Positions 34,052 through 42,310 of a stretch of 64,000 nt of DNA are shown here, one piece after another (position 1 is the stretch's first letter; the number at the start of each line of letters is the position of its first letter). Source of the DNA: Kribbella steppae. GTDB taxonomy: Bacteria > Actinomycetota > Actinomycetes > Propionibacteriales > Kribbellaceae. The position numbers and the translations under genes are program-made. Location: NCBI RefSeq assembly GCF_004342025.1, contig NZ_SLWN01000007.1:491881-555880 (forward strand). The letters run 5' to 3'. The notes beneath the pieces were generated by a model, which was not told the DNA's origin, searched no databases, and saw only the letters and a list, made by a program, of their open reading frames with translations.

Positions 34052-34249
34052 GTGCGAAAGAAGGGCCGACGGGCCGAGCAGGCCGGCGAGGATTCGCAGT
34101 ACTGCGTCTTCTGCGCCACCGTGATGCCGTTCGAACGGATCGAGGCCGCCGATCACCTGGTCGACGAGCCGGACGAGTGGATCTGCGTCAAGTGCGGTTC
34201 CGCACTTCTCGTCGATCCGCCCCTGCAGCAGCTCAACCGCACCGCCTGA
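34052..34249 (+). CDS. Small zinc-ribbon protein
   Basis: 65 aa. The GTG at 34052 has a strong ribosome site seven bases upstream, buried in a hairpin. Two CxxC pairs (YCVFCA and ICVKCG) about 26 residues apart form a zinc ribbon. The N-terminus is basic (RKKGRRAEQ), suggesting nucleic-acid contact. The function is unknown; small single zinc-ribbon proteins often regulate transcription or translation. Confidence 0.6.
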   Translation: MRKKGRRAEQAGEDSQYCVFCATVMPFERIEAADHLVDEPDEWICVKCGSALLVDPPLQQLNRTA

Positions 34250-34252
34250 TCT

Positions 34253-35155
34253 CTACAGTGGTGGGCCGAAGCCGCAGACCACTGACTTGGCGTGCGCGGG
34301 GTCGAGCGCGTTGGAGACCAACTGCGCGACCGTCGGGTCGAAGGCCAGACCGACATGGCCGACCGGATCGAGCGGGCAGACGTCCTGGACGAACTTGTTC
34401 GTGACGCCGGGCTCGCGGATGAACGACGTCTCGTGCGGCGTCACCAGCGCGTCGAACCGGGACTCGATCACCGTGTAGTTGACCCCTGGCTGCGCGATCG
34501 GGCCGGCGGTCAACTGGTCCACGGCCGAGCCGCCGACGATCAGCTCGTCACAGGCCGGGCAGCCGAACTCCCGTAGTACCTGATCCACCAACGGTCGCAG
34601 ACCGAGGTAGTCGCCCACGCTCACCAGCCCGCCGAACGTCGTACCGTGAGTCGGGGGTGCCAGCGCGACCACCTTGCCGACCTGACCGGCGTACCCGCGG
34701 ATCTTCGGGCCGTAGATGCTCTGGAAGGCGCCCTCGGAGTGCCCGACGATATCCACCTTCGCAGCGCCGGTCGCCTGCCGGACCTGCTGCACGAACGCCG
34801 CGATCTCGGCCGACGACTGGGTGATGGAGACGGTGCCGCCGACCGGGATCGTCGGCGCTGCCTGGCCGTACGTGATGGAGAAGGCGCAGTAGCCCTTCGA
34901 GGCGAGGAACGGGCCGAGGTACGAGTAGTTGCCCGGTCCGTTGCCGCCCAGGCCGTGTAGGAGGACGAGCGGGTTCGGGTGCGCGGCCGACGGTTTGCAG
35001 GACCAGTTGTCGAAACCGGAGGACGGGGCCGCGGTCGCAGTGGTTGCGGCGGTCGCGGCGGTCGCGGCGGTTGCGGCGGTCGCGGCGGTCGCGGTGGTGG
35101 TGAGCAGCGCGGCGGCGACCAGGGCGACGGCGGCGCGGCGGATCAGGTGTGGCAT
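34253..35155 (-). CDS. Secreted lipase/esterase of the alpha/beta hydrolase fold
   Basis: 300 aa. The start is the ATG at 35155 with GAGGGG upstream. The signal peptide is a hydrophobic stretch followed by repeated Ala-Ala-Thr triplets (see 35037-35098). The mature part shows the lipase signature PLVLLHGLGGNGPGN (oxyanion loop) and the nucleophile elbow GHSEG (Ser). A candidate catalytic His is VGHVGLAF near the end, with an Asp in between. C...C pairs (FGCPACDE) suggest disulfides. It resembles Streptomyces triacylglycerol lipases. A TetR-type gene is divergent and may control it. Confidence 0.85.
   Translation of the reverse strand: MPHLIRRAAVALVAAALLTTTATAATAATAATAATAATTATAAPSSGFDNWSCKPSAAHPNPLVLLHGLGGNGPGNYSYLGPFLASKGYCAFSITYGQAAPTIPVGGTVSITQSSAEIAAFVQQVRQATGAAKVDIVGHSEGAFQSIYGPKIRGYAGQVGKVVALAPPTHGTTFGGLVSVGDYLGLRPLVDQVLREFGCPACDELIVGGSAVDQLTAGPIAQPGVNYTVIESRFDALVTPHETSFIREPGVTNKFVQDVCPLDPVGHVGLAFDPTVAQLVSNALDPAHAKSVVCGFGPPL
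35037..35098. repeat. 9-bp tandem repeat in the lipase signal region
   Basis: About six copies of a GCGGCGGTC-type 9-bp unit (some with TTG for TCG), coding for (Ala-Ala-Thr)n in the lipase leader. Such repeats can slip; being a multiple of three they change length without a frameshift. Confidence 0.8.
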
Positions 35156-35329
35156 GGCAGTACCCCTCTTCAGAACAGCCGCCGGCGCAGGCGATGTTCT
35201 CTTGCTGTATCTTCTCGGTGACGAGCAGATCACCGACAGTGCAGCATGAAGTCGGGTTATGAACAAGAGTTCGTGTTCAGAACCAGATCACTTGGTTACA
35301 GTTCCGCCACCCGGGGTAACGTGCAGCGC

Positions 35330-35974
35330 ATGGGACGGACCATCCGAGGGCTCGACGCCGAACAACGCCGGGCCGAGCGCCGTGAGCAGTTGCTCGACGC
35401 CGCGCTCAAACTCTTCGCCGCGAACGGGTACATCAACACGTCGATCGAGCAGATCTGCAGTACGGCGTACATCGGCACGAAGAGTTTCTACGAAGTCTTC
35501 ACGAACCGGGAGGACTGCTACGTCGCGCTGCTGCAGCGGACCTCGGAACGCCTGCAGGAGCAGGTCGCGGGACTGGCGGCGCAGGCGGTCGGGAACGAGC
35601 GCGAGGTGGCGCCGAAGCTGATCCAGGTGTTCGCCCACGCCCTGCTCGACGACCCGCGGGTCGCCAGGGTCACCTTCGGGATGGCGGCCGGCATCTCACC
35701 CCTGGTCGAGCGGCAGCGCCGGACCAACCGCCGCTGGGCGGCGGGATTCCTCGAGCAGCTCTGGGACCGGTACGACGGACCGCCCCGCGGCCGGGATGCC
35801 GCAGACCAGCGGGCGGTGCGGCACAGCGTGGCCATCGGCCTGGTCGGCGGCCTCTTCGACCTCATCTCCGACTGGTTCCTGGACGCCGATCCGACGAAAC
35901 CGGACCAGATCGAGACCCTGATCGACGACATGACGACCTACTACATCGTCGTCCGACGAGGCCTCCTGACCTGA
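35330..35974 (+). CDS. TetR-family transcriptional regulator
   Basis: 214 aa from the ATG at 35330 (MGRTIRGL). The N-terminal helix-turn-helix is REQLLDAALKLFAANGYINT SIEQICSTAYIGTKSFYEVF (two parts), a normal TetR DNA-binding domain. The remaining ~150 residues are the helical ligand domain. The gene is divergent from the lipase with a 174-bp spacer, so it may regulate it. The ligand is unknown. Confidence 0.9.
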   Translation: MGRTIRGLDAEQRRAERREQLLDAALKLFAANGYINTSIEQICSTAYIGTKSFYEVFTNREDCYVALLQRTSERLQEQVAGLAAQAVGNEREVAPKLIQVFAHALLDDPRVARVTFGMAAGISPLVERQRRTNRRWAAGFLEQLWDRYDGPPRGRDAADQRAVRHSVAIGLVGGLFDLISDWFLDADPTKPDQIETLIDDMTTYYIVVRRGLLT

Positions 35975-35978
35975 CCTT

Positions 35979-36014
35979 GCGTCAGCGTCAGCGTCAGCTT
36001 CAGCTTCAGCTTCA
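35979..36014. repeat. Hexanucleotide microsatellite GC[G/T]TCA
   Basis: Six perfect-length units: GCGTCA three times then GCTTCA three times, directly repeated. It lies between the TetR stop at 35974 and the stop of the minus-strand gene at 36012; its last unit includes that stop codon. Slippage here could move the 3' end without touching the proteins. Confidence 0.85.
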
Positions 36015-37079
36015 GTCGAAGACGAGGGTTCTGAGGGCTACGTGGCCTTCCTCGTCGATGACGTAGTGGGCGTGGCCCTCGTGGTCGACGGCGACACCTT
36101 CGACGCGGCGGATATCGCCGAAGTGGTGCACGACCTTGGCGGAGACGACACCGCCGTCGGTGTCTGACGGGAGTTCGAAGCGGACGTGTTCGGACGCCGC
36201 GCGTGCGCCTTCCGGGTGGTCCGCGAGTACCGTCGCCGATTTGCCGGAGGCGTCGAGGTCACCGATGACGGCATCGAACCGGTCGCCGCCTCTGGTATCC
36301 AGGCCACGCAGTCCGGCCGGCGCCTCGACACCGCCGACGTCGCCGAGCACCCAGACGTTGCCACACCGCGGTACGGCGTTCGGGTCGTCGAACAGCTCCG
36401 ACACGTTCTCGAGCTCGACCAGCAGCGGATGCCCGTCGGCGGTCACCGGGTACCGGATGCCGAGCAGCAGGTTGCCGTTCGCACGGAACTCGGCGGCCTC
36501 GATGTTGATCGGGTGATCCGCCGGATGGACGGTACCGTCCCAGCGCTTGGCCTTCTGCCGGCCGGCCGCGATGGTGGCGTCGACGTACGCCTGCTGCAGC
36601 AGCGCACCCATGGGCAGCAGTTCGACGCCGGCCAGGGCGTCGTTGATCGCCCGATGCAGGCCGAAGCGCAGCCGCACGATCTCGAGGGTCGCTCGGCCAC
36701 CGCTCTCGATGGCGTCCGCGATCGACTGCTCGCTGACGCGGGCGATCCAGGACCGCTTGGCCGCGAGTGGGCCGGCCTTCTTCCCGAACTGCGAACCGAC
36801 GAGGTAGACGTAGCCGTCCCGGGACGCGCAGGCCTCGGCGTCCTCAGTCTTGCCTGCGTTCAGGCCGGCGTCCGCGAACACCCGCAGCGCCGCCCACTCG
36901 TCGTCGAGTGGCGCACCGGCGGTGTGGACGAGTAGAGCCAGCGAGTCCTCGGCGGTGGCCTCGTCGAGCACCGTGACGAAGGCCCGGTCCCAGCCGTGGC
37001 GGCTGAGGACATCCGGCCCGAACACGCGGCACAGGTCGGAGGCTTCGTTGGGCTCCAGGTGCAGATCGGTCTCATGCAT
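36012..37079 (-). CDS. Hypothetical protein, no recognised family
   Basis: 355 aa from the ATG at 37079 (MHETDLHLEPNEASDL). No signal peptide or membrane helix. The central part (GSQFGKKAGPLAAKRSWIAR; LRFGLHRAINDAL) and later segments (GNVWVLGDVGGVEAPAGL; VHHFGDIRRVEGVAVDHEGH) suggest a beta-propeller-like or repeated beta fold. The C-terminal ends in the beta-hairpin VALRTLVFD. It stands as a single gene between a TetR gene and pruA. Function unknown; do not infer a role from the neighbours. Confidence 0.5.
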   Translation of the reverse strand: MHETDLHLEPNEASDLCRVFGPDVLSRHGWDRAFVTVLDEATAEDSLALLVHTAGAPLDDEWAALRVFADAGLNAGKTEDAEACASRDGYVYLVGSQFGKKAGPLAAKRSWIARVSEQSIADAIESGGRATLEIVRLRFGLHRAINDALAGVELLPMGALLQQAYVDATIAAGRQKAKRWDGTVHPADHPINIEAAEFRANGNLLLGIRYPVTADGHPLLVELENVSELFDDPNAVPRCGNVWVLGDVGGVEAPAGLRGLDTRGGDRFDAVIGDLDASGKSATVLADHPEGARAASEHVRFELPSDTDGGVVSAKVVHHFGDIRRVEGVAVDHEGHAHYVIDEEGHVALRTLVFD

Positions 37080-37171
37080 ACCCGGGAAACGACGCAGCGG
37101 GCTCGATCTACTCCCGATCCCACCGATTCCCGGGTAAACCCCGACCACCCCTGATTACGGCTGAGGGACCG

Positions 37172-38800
37172 TCAGCCCTGGTGGGGGTAGCGGTAGTCAG
37201 TCGGCGGGGCGAAGGTTTCCTTCATCGAGCGAGGGCTGGCCCAGCGGATCAGGTTCCACATCGAGCCGGCCTTGTCGTTGGTGCCGGAGGCGCGCGCACC
37301 GCCGAACGGCTGCTGCCCGACGACCGCGCCGGTGGGCTTGTCGTTGATGTAGAAGTTGCCGGCGGCGAAGCGCAGATCGGCGGCTGCCGCGGCGACCGCG
37401 TGGCGGTCCTGCGCGATGATCGCACCGGTCAGACCGTACGGCGCGGCGCTCTCCATCTGCCGCAGCACGGTGTCGTAGTCGGCGTCGTCGTACACGTGCA
37501 CGCCGAGGATCGGTCCGAAGTACTCGGTGGTGAAGATCTCGTCGGTCGGGTCGTCGGAGACCACCAGCGTCGGCCGGACGAAGTACCCCTCGCTGTCGTC
37601 ATAGGTGCCACCGGCAACGACCTCGAGCGCGTCGGTCTGCCGGGCCCGGTCCAGCGCCGCCTTGTGCTTGGCGAACGCCCGGTCGTCGATCACCGCGCCG
37701 ATGAAGTTCGACAGGTCGGTGACGTCGCCCATGGTGAGCGACTCGGTCTCGGCGACCAGGTCGTCGCGCATCCGCTCCCACACCGAACGAGCGACGTACG
37801 CACGGCTGGCCGCGGAGCACTTCTGGCCCTGGTACTCGAACGCGCCGCGCACCATCGCGGTCTTCAGCACGGCCGGGTCGGCGGACGGGTGCGCGAGGAT
37901 GAAGTCCTTGCCGCCGGTTTCACCGACGAGCCGCGGGTAGGTCTTGTACGACGCGATGTTCGTGCCGACCGTCGACCACAGCGACTGGAACGTCTTGGTG
38001 GAGCCGGTGAAGTGGATGCCGGCCAGGTCCGGGTGGGTCAGCGCGGCTTTGCTCACCTCGAGGCCGTCGCCGGTGACCAGGTTGATCACGCCGGCCGGCA
38101 GGCCCGCGGCCTCGAGCAGCCGCATCGTCCAGTGCGCCGCGAACTGCTGCGTCGGCGACGGCTTCCAGACCACCGTGTTGCCCATCAGCGCCGGCGCGGT
38201 CGGCAGGTTGCCGGCGATCGCGGTGAAGTTGAACGGCGTGATCGCGTAGACGAACCCTTCCAGCGGCCGGTAGTCGACCCGGTTCCAGACGCCGGGGGAC
38301 GAGATCGGCTGGTCGCTGACGATCTGCCGTGCGAACGCCACGTTGAACCGGAGGAAGTCGATCAGCTCACAGGCGGCGTCGATCTCGGCCTGCTGCACCG
38401 TCTTCGACTGGCCGAGCATGGTCGCCGCGTTCAGGGTGTCGCGCCACGGGCCGGCGAGCAGGTCGGCCGCCTTCAGGAAGATGGCCGCGCGGTCGTCGAA
38501 GGACAGCGAACGCCAGGACTTGGCGGCACCGAGCGCGGCGATCACAGCCTCCCGGCCGTCCGCCTCGGTCGCATTGCCGAGGGTGCCGAGTACGTGCGCG
38601 TGCTTGTGTGGCTGGACCACCTGGATCGGAGCACCGCCACCGAGCCGCTGCTCACCACCGATGGTGCAGGTCAGATCGATCGCACCGGCCGCGGTGAACT
38701 CCTTGAGCTTCGCCTCCAGGCTCGCCCGCTCCGACGATCCGGGCGCGTATCCCTTGACGGGTTCGTTGGCGGGCGTGGGTACGGCGGTGACGGCATCCAT
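37172..38800 (-). CDS. pruA: L-glutamate gamma-semialdehyde dehydrogenase (proline catabolism)
   Basis: 542 aa. It oxidises pyrroline-5-carboxylate/glutamate semialdehyde to glutamate with NAD. The aldehyde dehydrogenase signatures are visible: YAITPFNFTAIAGN (cofactor binding), RLVGETGGKDFILAHPSADP (catalytic Glu region), AFEYQGQKCSAASR (catalytic Cys) and the C-terminal FGGARASGTNDKAGS motif specific to the long P5CDH form. The start chosen is the ATG at 38800. The TetR gene immediately upstream on the same strand is a likely regulator. Proline dehydrogenase is not in the window. Confidence 0.95.
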   Translation of the reverse strand: MDAVTAVPTPANEPVKGYAPGSSERASLEAKLKEFTAAGAIDLTCTIGGEQRLGGGAPIQVVQPHKHAHVLGTLGNATEADGREAVIAALGAAKSWRSLSFDDRAAIFLKAADLLAGPWRDTLNAATMLGQSKTVQQAEIDAACELIDFLRFNVAFARQIVSDQPISSPGVWNRVDYRPLEGFVYAITPFNFTAIAGNLPTAPALMGNTVVWKPSPTQQFAAHWTMRLLEAAGLPAGVINLVTGDGLEVSKAALTHPDLAGIHFTGSTKTFQSLWSTVGTNIASYKTYPRLVGETGGKDFILAHPSADPAVLKTAMVRGAFEYQGQKCSAASRAYVARSVWERMRDDLVAETESLTMGDVTDLSNFIGAVIDDRAFAKHKAALDRARQTDALEVVAGGTYDDSEGYFVRPTLVVSDDPTDEIFTTEYFGPILGVHVYDDADYDTVLRQMESAAPYGLTGAIIAQDRHAVAAAAADLRFAAGNFYINDKPTGAVVGQQPFGGARASGTNDKAGSMWNLIRWASPRSMKETFAPPTDYRYPHQG

Positions 38801-38948
38801 CGTGCGGTGCTCCTCGATCGTGGTGTGGATCGTGCTGGTACGCCGGTGCGGGTGGCGGCGCGACTCGCTGGTGATACGAGCATGTTGCCATGACTCACCA
38901 CCGGAAACGAACCTGACCAGAAAGTGACCACGAGGCCGACTGGTCCGG

Positions 38949-39539
38949 TCAGGAACTGACCACCCCACGCCGGACCATTTGTAGCATACGTTTCACTCGG
39001 ACAGGCTCCGCAGTGGCCATTCCAGCCGCCAGGACGAGCAGGTCGACCGGGTCGACATCGGCCCGCAGCGCGCCGGCTTCCTGCGCCCGTTCGACCAGCC
39101 CGCTGACCGCCGCCACCATCGCCGCATGCCACTCCTCGTGCAGCTGCGACCGTCGCGTTGACGGCTCCAGACTCCGGGCGAGATCACCCTTCTCCGCGAC
39201 GTGGCGCACGAAGGCGGCCAGCCACTCGAAGAGCCGGTCGACGAGGGCTTCGGCCTCACCCGCCGCGACCGCGCCACCCCTTGCCCGGCCGACCGTGTCC
39301 AGCCCGGCCGCGTCCAGACCTGCCGCGCACAGTGCCTGCACCTCCTCGGCGTACACGGCGACGAGCAGGTCGTCGCGCGTCGGGAAGTGCCGGTACAGCG
39401 TCGCGTTGCCGATCCGCGCACGCCGGGCGATCTCGTCGAGCGGCGCCTGCGTTCCGAACTCGGCGAACACCTCCCGCGCAGCCTCGATCAACTGCTCGCG
39501 GTTCCGCCTGGCGTCAGCACGCAACTTAACTGGGGACAT
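38949..39539 (-). CDS. TetR-family transcriptional regulator
   Basis: 196 aa. The N-terminal DNA-binding domain is RREQLIEAAREVFAEFG-like (NREQLIEAAREVFAEFGTQA), then ARRARIGNATLYRHFPTRDD, the classical recognition helix. The rest is a helical ligand domain of TetR_C_SbtR-like shape. The promoter region at 39527-39585 holds an inverted repeat. It is divergent from a small SnoaL-like gene. Confidence 0.9.
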   Translation of the reverse strand: MSPVKLRADARRNREQLIEAAREVFAEFGTQAPLDEIARRARIGNATLYRHFPTRDDLLVAVYAEEVQALCAAGLDAAGLDTVGRARGGAVAAGEAEALVDRLFEWLAAFVRHVAEKGDLARSLEPSTRRSQLHEEWHAAMVAAVSGLVERAQEAGALRADVDPVDLLVLAAGMATAEPVRVKRMLQMVRRGVVSS

Positions 39540-39585
39540 CCCTGGTTACACTACTCTCCTGGACAACCGGGGATTCCCCCAGTTA
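39527..39585. promoter_or_regulatory. Inverted repeat in the divergent TetR/SnoaL promoter
   Basis: TAACTGGGGACATCC (39527-39541) and GGATTCCCCCAGTTA (39571-39585) are near-complementary arms. They flank a second, shorter imperfect dyad (CCTGGTT ... AACCGG, 39541-39570). This arrangement suits TetR autoregulation and control of the divergent gene at 39597. Confidence 0.55.
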
Positions 39586-39596
39586 GGAGCTCGGCC

Positions 39597-39986
39597 ATGG
39601 ATCCCGCCGACCGGATCGCGATCACCGACCTCATCTCGCTGCACGGCCACCTCGTCGACGCCGGCGAACCCACCGACACCCTCTTCACTCCCGACATCGA
39701 GTACGACGTCACCGACCTCGGCGGCGGCGTGATCGTCGGCCCGGCCGCGCTGCAGGAGGCAGCCGAGGCCCTCGGCGACAACAACCCGGTCGGCCACCAC
39801 GTCACCAACATCGTCCTGACGGAGGCCGGCCCGGACGAGGTCACCGCCCGCTCCAAGGGCCTCGGCGTCATGTCCGACGGCGCGTGCGGCAGCGTCACCT
39901 ACAACGACCTGATCGTGCGAACAGACGACGGCTGGCGCATCCACCGCCGAACGGTGCTCGCCAGGCGGCGCCCACTCGGCAGGTAG
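39597..39986 (+). CDS. SnoaL/NTF2-like small protein
   Basis: 129 aa. The pattern (IAITDLISLHGHLVDAGEPT ... YDVTDLGGGVIVG ... NPVGHHVTNIVL ... YNDLIVRTDDGWRIHRRTVL) is the nuclear transport factor 2/SnoaL-like fold used by ketosteroid-isomerase-like and polyketide cyclase-like enzymes. The final strand with WRIHRR is diagnostic. It is divergent from a TetR gene, which likely represses it. The substrate is unknown. Confidence 0.82.
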   Translation: MDPADRIAITDLISLHGHLVDAGEPTDTLFTPDIEYDVTDLGGGVIVGPAALQEAAEALGDNNPVGHHVTNIVLTEAGPDEVTARSKGLGVMSDGACGSVTYNDLIVRTDDGWRIHRRTVLARRRPLGR

Positions 39987-40011
39987 TTCGCGGGACGGTA
40001 GGTTCGCGGGC

Positions 40012-40881
40012 ATGGCTGGTGTCGGGCATTTCGTGAGCGCTGAGGCGCAGGCGGTGTACCTGCGGCTGTACGACGTGACGCTGATGGGCATCCCGGGGCA
40101 ACGCGAGTCGGTCGACGTCAGTACGACGTACGGGCAGGTGCGGGTGTATCGGTACGGCGCCGACGACGGGGTGCCGATCGTGTTGCTGCACGGTCGGGCC
40201 GGGACGTCGGTGATGTGGGAGCAGAACATCCCGGGGCTCGCCGAAAAGCACCCGGTCTATGCGATCGACGTACTCGGGGAACCAGGGCGCAGCGTGCAGA
40301 CACTGCCGATCCGGTCATCCGAAGAGCAGGCGGTGTGGCTGAACGAGACGCTGGCCGAGCTCGGCCTGGCGAAGGCACATGTCTCCGGGGTCTCCGGCGG
40401 TGCCTGGCTCGCGTTCAACCTGGCGTTGCATGCACCCGAGCGGATCGCGTCACTCGCCCTGGTCGAGCCGGCGAATGTGTTCGCGCGGTTCGACTGGCGG
40501 TTCCTGCTCGGCGGGTTCGCACTGGTGCCCGGTCTGCCGGATGGCGTCGGCGCGCGGTATCTGCAGTGGGTCGCCGGAGGCGTGCCGATCCAGCAGCCGG
40601 CCGGGCGCCTGGTGATGGCGGGGTTGCGCGACTACCGGATGAAGCTGCCGATGCCGTCGTACGGGACCGATGACGCACTGCGGAGCGTTCAGGTGCCGAC
40701 GCTGGCGCTGCTCGGTGGGCGCAGCGTCGTCCATGATCCGCTCAAAGCGGCGCATCGGGCACAGTCGTTCCTGCCCGACAACCAGACCGAGCTCTGGCCG
40801 GAGGCTGGGCACGGCCTGCCCGCCGAGTTCCCCGAGCAGTTCAATACGCGACTGCTCGAGTTCCTCGGCGGACAGCCTTAG
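40012..40881 (+). CDS. Alpha/beta hydrolase
   Basis: 289 aa. The nucleophile elbow is GVSGGAW (Ser), preceded by the oxyanion loop VLLHGRAGTSVMWEQNIPG. The catalytic Asp is probably in LLGGRSVVHDPLK, and the His in EAGHGLPAEFPEQF. Similar to prolyl aminopeptidase/esterase-type hydrolases of actinomycetes; no signal peptide, so cytoplasmic. It follows the SnoaL-like gene with a 25-bp gap and could share its transcript. Confidence 0.85.
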   Translation: MAGVGHFVSAEAQAVYLRLYDVTLMGIPGQRESVDVSTTYGQVRVYRYGADDGVPIVLLHGRAGTSVMWEQNIPGLAEKHPVYAIDVLGEPGRSVQTLPIRSSEEQAVWLNETLAELGLAKAHVSGVSGGAWLAFNLALHAPERIASLALVEPANVFARFDWRFLLGGFALVPGLPDGVGARYLQWVAGGVPIQQPAGRLVMAGLRDYRMKLPMPSYGTDDALRSVQVPTLALLGGRSVVHDPLKAAHRAQSFLPDNQTELWPEAGHGLPAEFPEQFNTRLLEFLGGQP

Positions 40882-41342
40882 GGCCGCCAGGGCATGTGCT
40901 GCAGCGCCCAGGTGTTGCCGTCCGGGTCCTTGAACCACGCGTAGAAGACACCGCCGAGGTCCTCAGTCTCACCGACGTCGATACCGCGGCCGATCAGCTC
41001 CTGCCGAGCGGCCTCGATGTCCTTCACGACCAGGTGCAGAGCACGCAGCGAACCCGGCTCCATGTCCGCCATGGGCAGGCCCTGGAGCAGACTGATCGAG
41101 CAGAACGAACCAGGCGGCGTCAGCTGCACCACGCGGACGCCGTCCGCCGGCGAGACGTCCACGTCGACATGGAACCCACACTGCACGGAGTAGAACCGCT
41201 TCGCCCGGTCGATGTCTGTCACCGGCACCGGGATGAGCTCGAGCAGGAAGTCGCCCGGCTTTACGAGCGGTGCGGTCGGATCCGCCGGGATCTCCGAAGC
41301 ATCCTTCGGGACCTCGGTCGTGGTCGGGGGCCGCTCGGTCAC
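40878..41342 (-). CDS. VOC (glyoxalase/bleomycin resistance-like) family protein
   Basis: 154 aa. An N-terminal polar tail of ~30 residues is followed by a VOC fold (VPVTDIDRAKRFYSVQCGFH, VKDIEAARQELIGRGIDVGE, AWFKDPDGNTWALQHMP). The pattern YAWFKDPDGN is typical of glyoxalase-like enzymes. It converges with the hydrolase with a four-base overlap. The substrate is unknown. Confidence 0.85.
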   Translation of the reverse strand: MTERPPTTTEVPKDASEIPADPTAPLVKPGDFLLELIPVPVTDIDRAKRFYSVQCGFHVDVDVSPADGVRVVQLTPPGSFCSISLLQGLPMADMEPGSLRALHLVVKDIEAARQELIGRGIDVGETEDLGGVFYAWFKDPDGNTWALQHMPWRP

Positions 41343-41364
41343 GCCTCTACCTCGCTACGCTCGC

Positions 41365-42300
41365 TCATGCCGACTTCCTCGTGCTCTTCTTAGCCGTCTT
41401 CTTCGCCGCGGTCTTCGCGGTCTTCTTCGCGGCTGCCTTCTTGGCCGGCGCGGCCTTCTTGGCAGGTGTCTTCGCCTCCGCCTTCTTCGCCGGAGCGGTC
41501 TCACCGCCGCCGGACCTGCGAGCCTTGGCGGCTTCGACCGAGGCCCGCAGCGCGGCGACCAGGTCGACGACCTCGGCGCCCTCCTGCTCTTCCTCCTCGG
41601 CCTCCGGCATCGGCACGCCGGCCGCCTTCGCCTCGACCACCTGCTCGAGCGCGTGCCGGTACTCGTCGTGGTACTGATCCGGGTCGAACTCACCACGCAG
41701 GGTGTCGATGTACGACGCCGCCATCGCCTTCTCCTGCGAGCGGATCTCCACGTCCTCGGCCGGCGCCGCGAACGACGCGTCCCGTACTTCGTCCGGCCAC
41801 AGCATCACCTGCATCACCAGGATGTCGCCGTACGTCCGGAGCAGGCCGAGGCTCTCCCGGGACCGCAGCGCGACCTTCACCAGCGCGTACAGCTCGGAGC
41901 CGTCGAGGGCGTCACGCAGCAGCACGTACGGCTTGGCGCCAGGACCACCGTCGGCCGCCAGGTAGTAGGACTTGCCCAGGTACAGGGGGTCCACCTGGTC
42001 CGCGGGCACGAACTCCAGGACGTCGATCACCTTCTTGCTGGACAGCGGCAGGTCGGCGAAGTCGTCCGGCTCGAGCACGATCATCCGGCCGTCGGCCATC
42101 TCGTAGCCCTTACCGATGTCGGAGTACGGGACTTCCTCGCCGCATTCGGCGCAGATCCGCTTGTACCGGATCCTGCCCCCGTCGGCGACGTGCACCTGGC
42201 GGAACGAGATGTCCTTCTCCTCGGTCGCCGAGAACACCTTGATGGGGATCGTGACCATCCCGAACGAGATGGCCCCCTTCCAGATCGCCTGCATCGCCAC
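41365..42300 (-). CDS. ku: Ku protein, DNA end-binding factor for non-homologous end joining
   Basis: 311 aa. A homodimer rings DNA ends and recruits LigD. The core is visible: MQAIWKGAISFGMVTIPIKV at the start, ICAECGEEVPYSDIGKGYEM, and EIRSQEKAMAASYIDTLRG. The C-terminal ~55 residues are a lysine/alanine tail of PAKK/AKKTAKK repeats, like the extended tails of other actinobacterial Ku proteins that add non-specific DNA binding. No ligD is nearby. GTG 42300 and ATG 42294 are both possible starts. Confidence 0.95.
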   Translation of the reverse strand: MAMQAIWKGAISFGMVTIPIKVFSATEEKDISFRQVHVADGGRIRYKRICAECGEEVPYSDIGKGYEMADGRMIVLEPDDFADLPLSSKKVIDVLEFVPADQVDPLYLGKSYYLAADGGPGAKPYVLLRDALDGSELYALVKVALRSRESLGLLRTYGDILVMQVMLWPDEVRDASFAAPAEDVEIRSQEKAMAASYIDTLRGEFDPDQYHDEYRHALEQVVEAKAAGVPMPEAEEEEQEGAEVVDLVAALRASVEAAKARRSGGGETAPAKKAEAKTPAKKAAPAKKAAAKKTAKTAAKKTAKKSTRKSA

Positions 42301-42310
42301 CAGCTCCCTG

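Noticed and set aside
37083..37148. Upstream extension of the hypothetical protein at 36012
   Set aside because: The in-frame stretch has a Gly/Ser/Arg-rich sequence and no ribosome site, so the ATG at 37079 is preferred.
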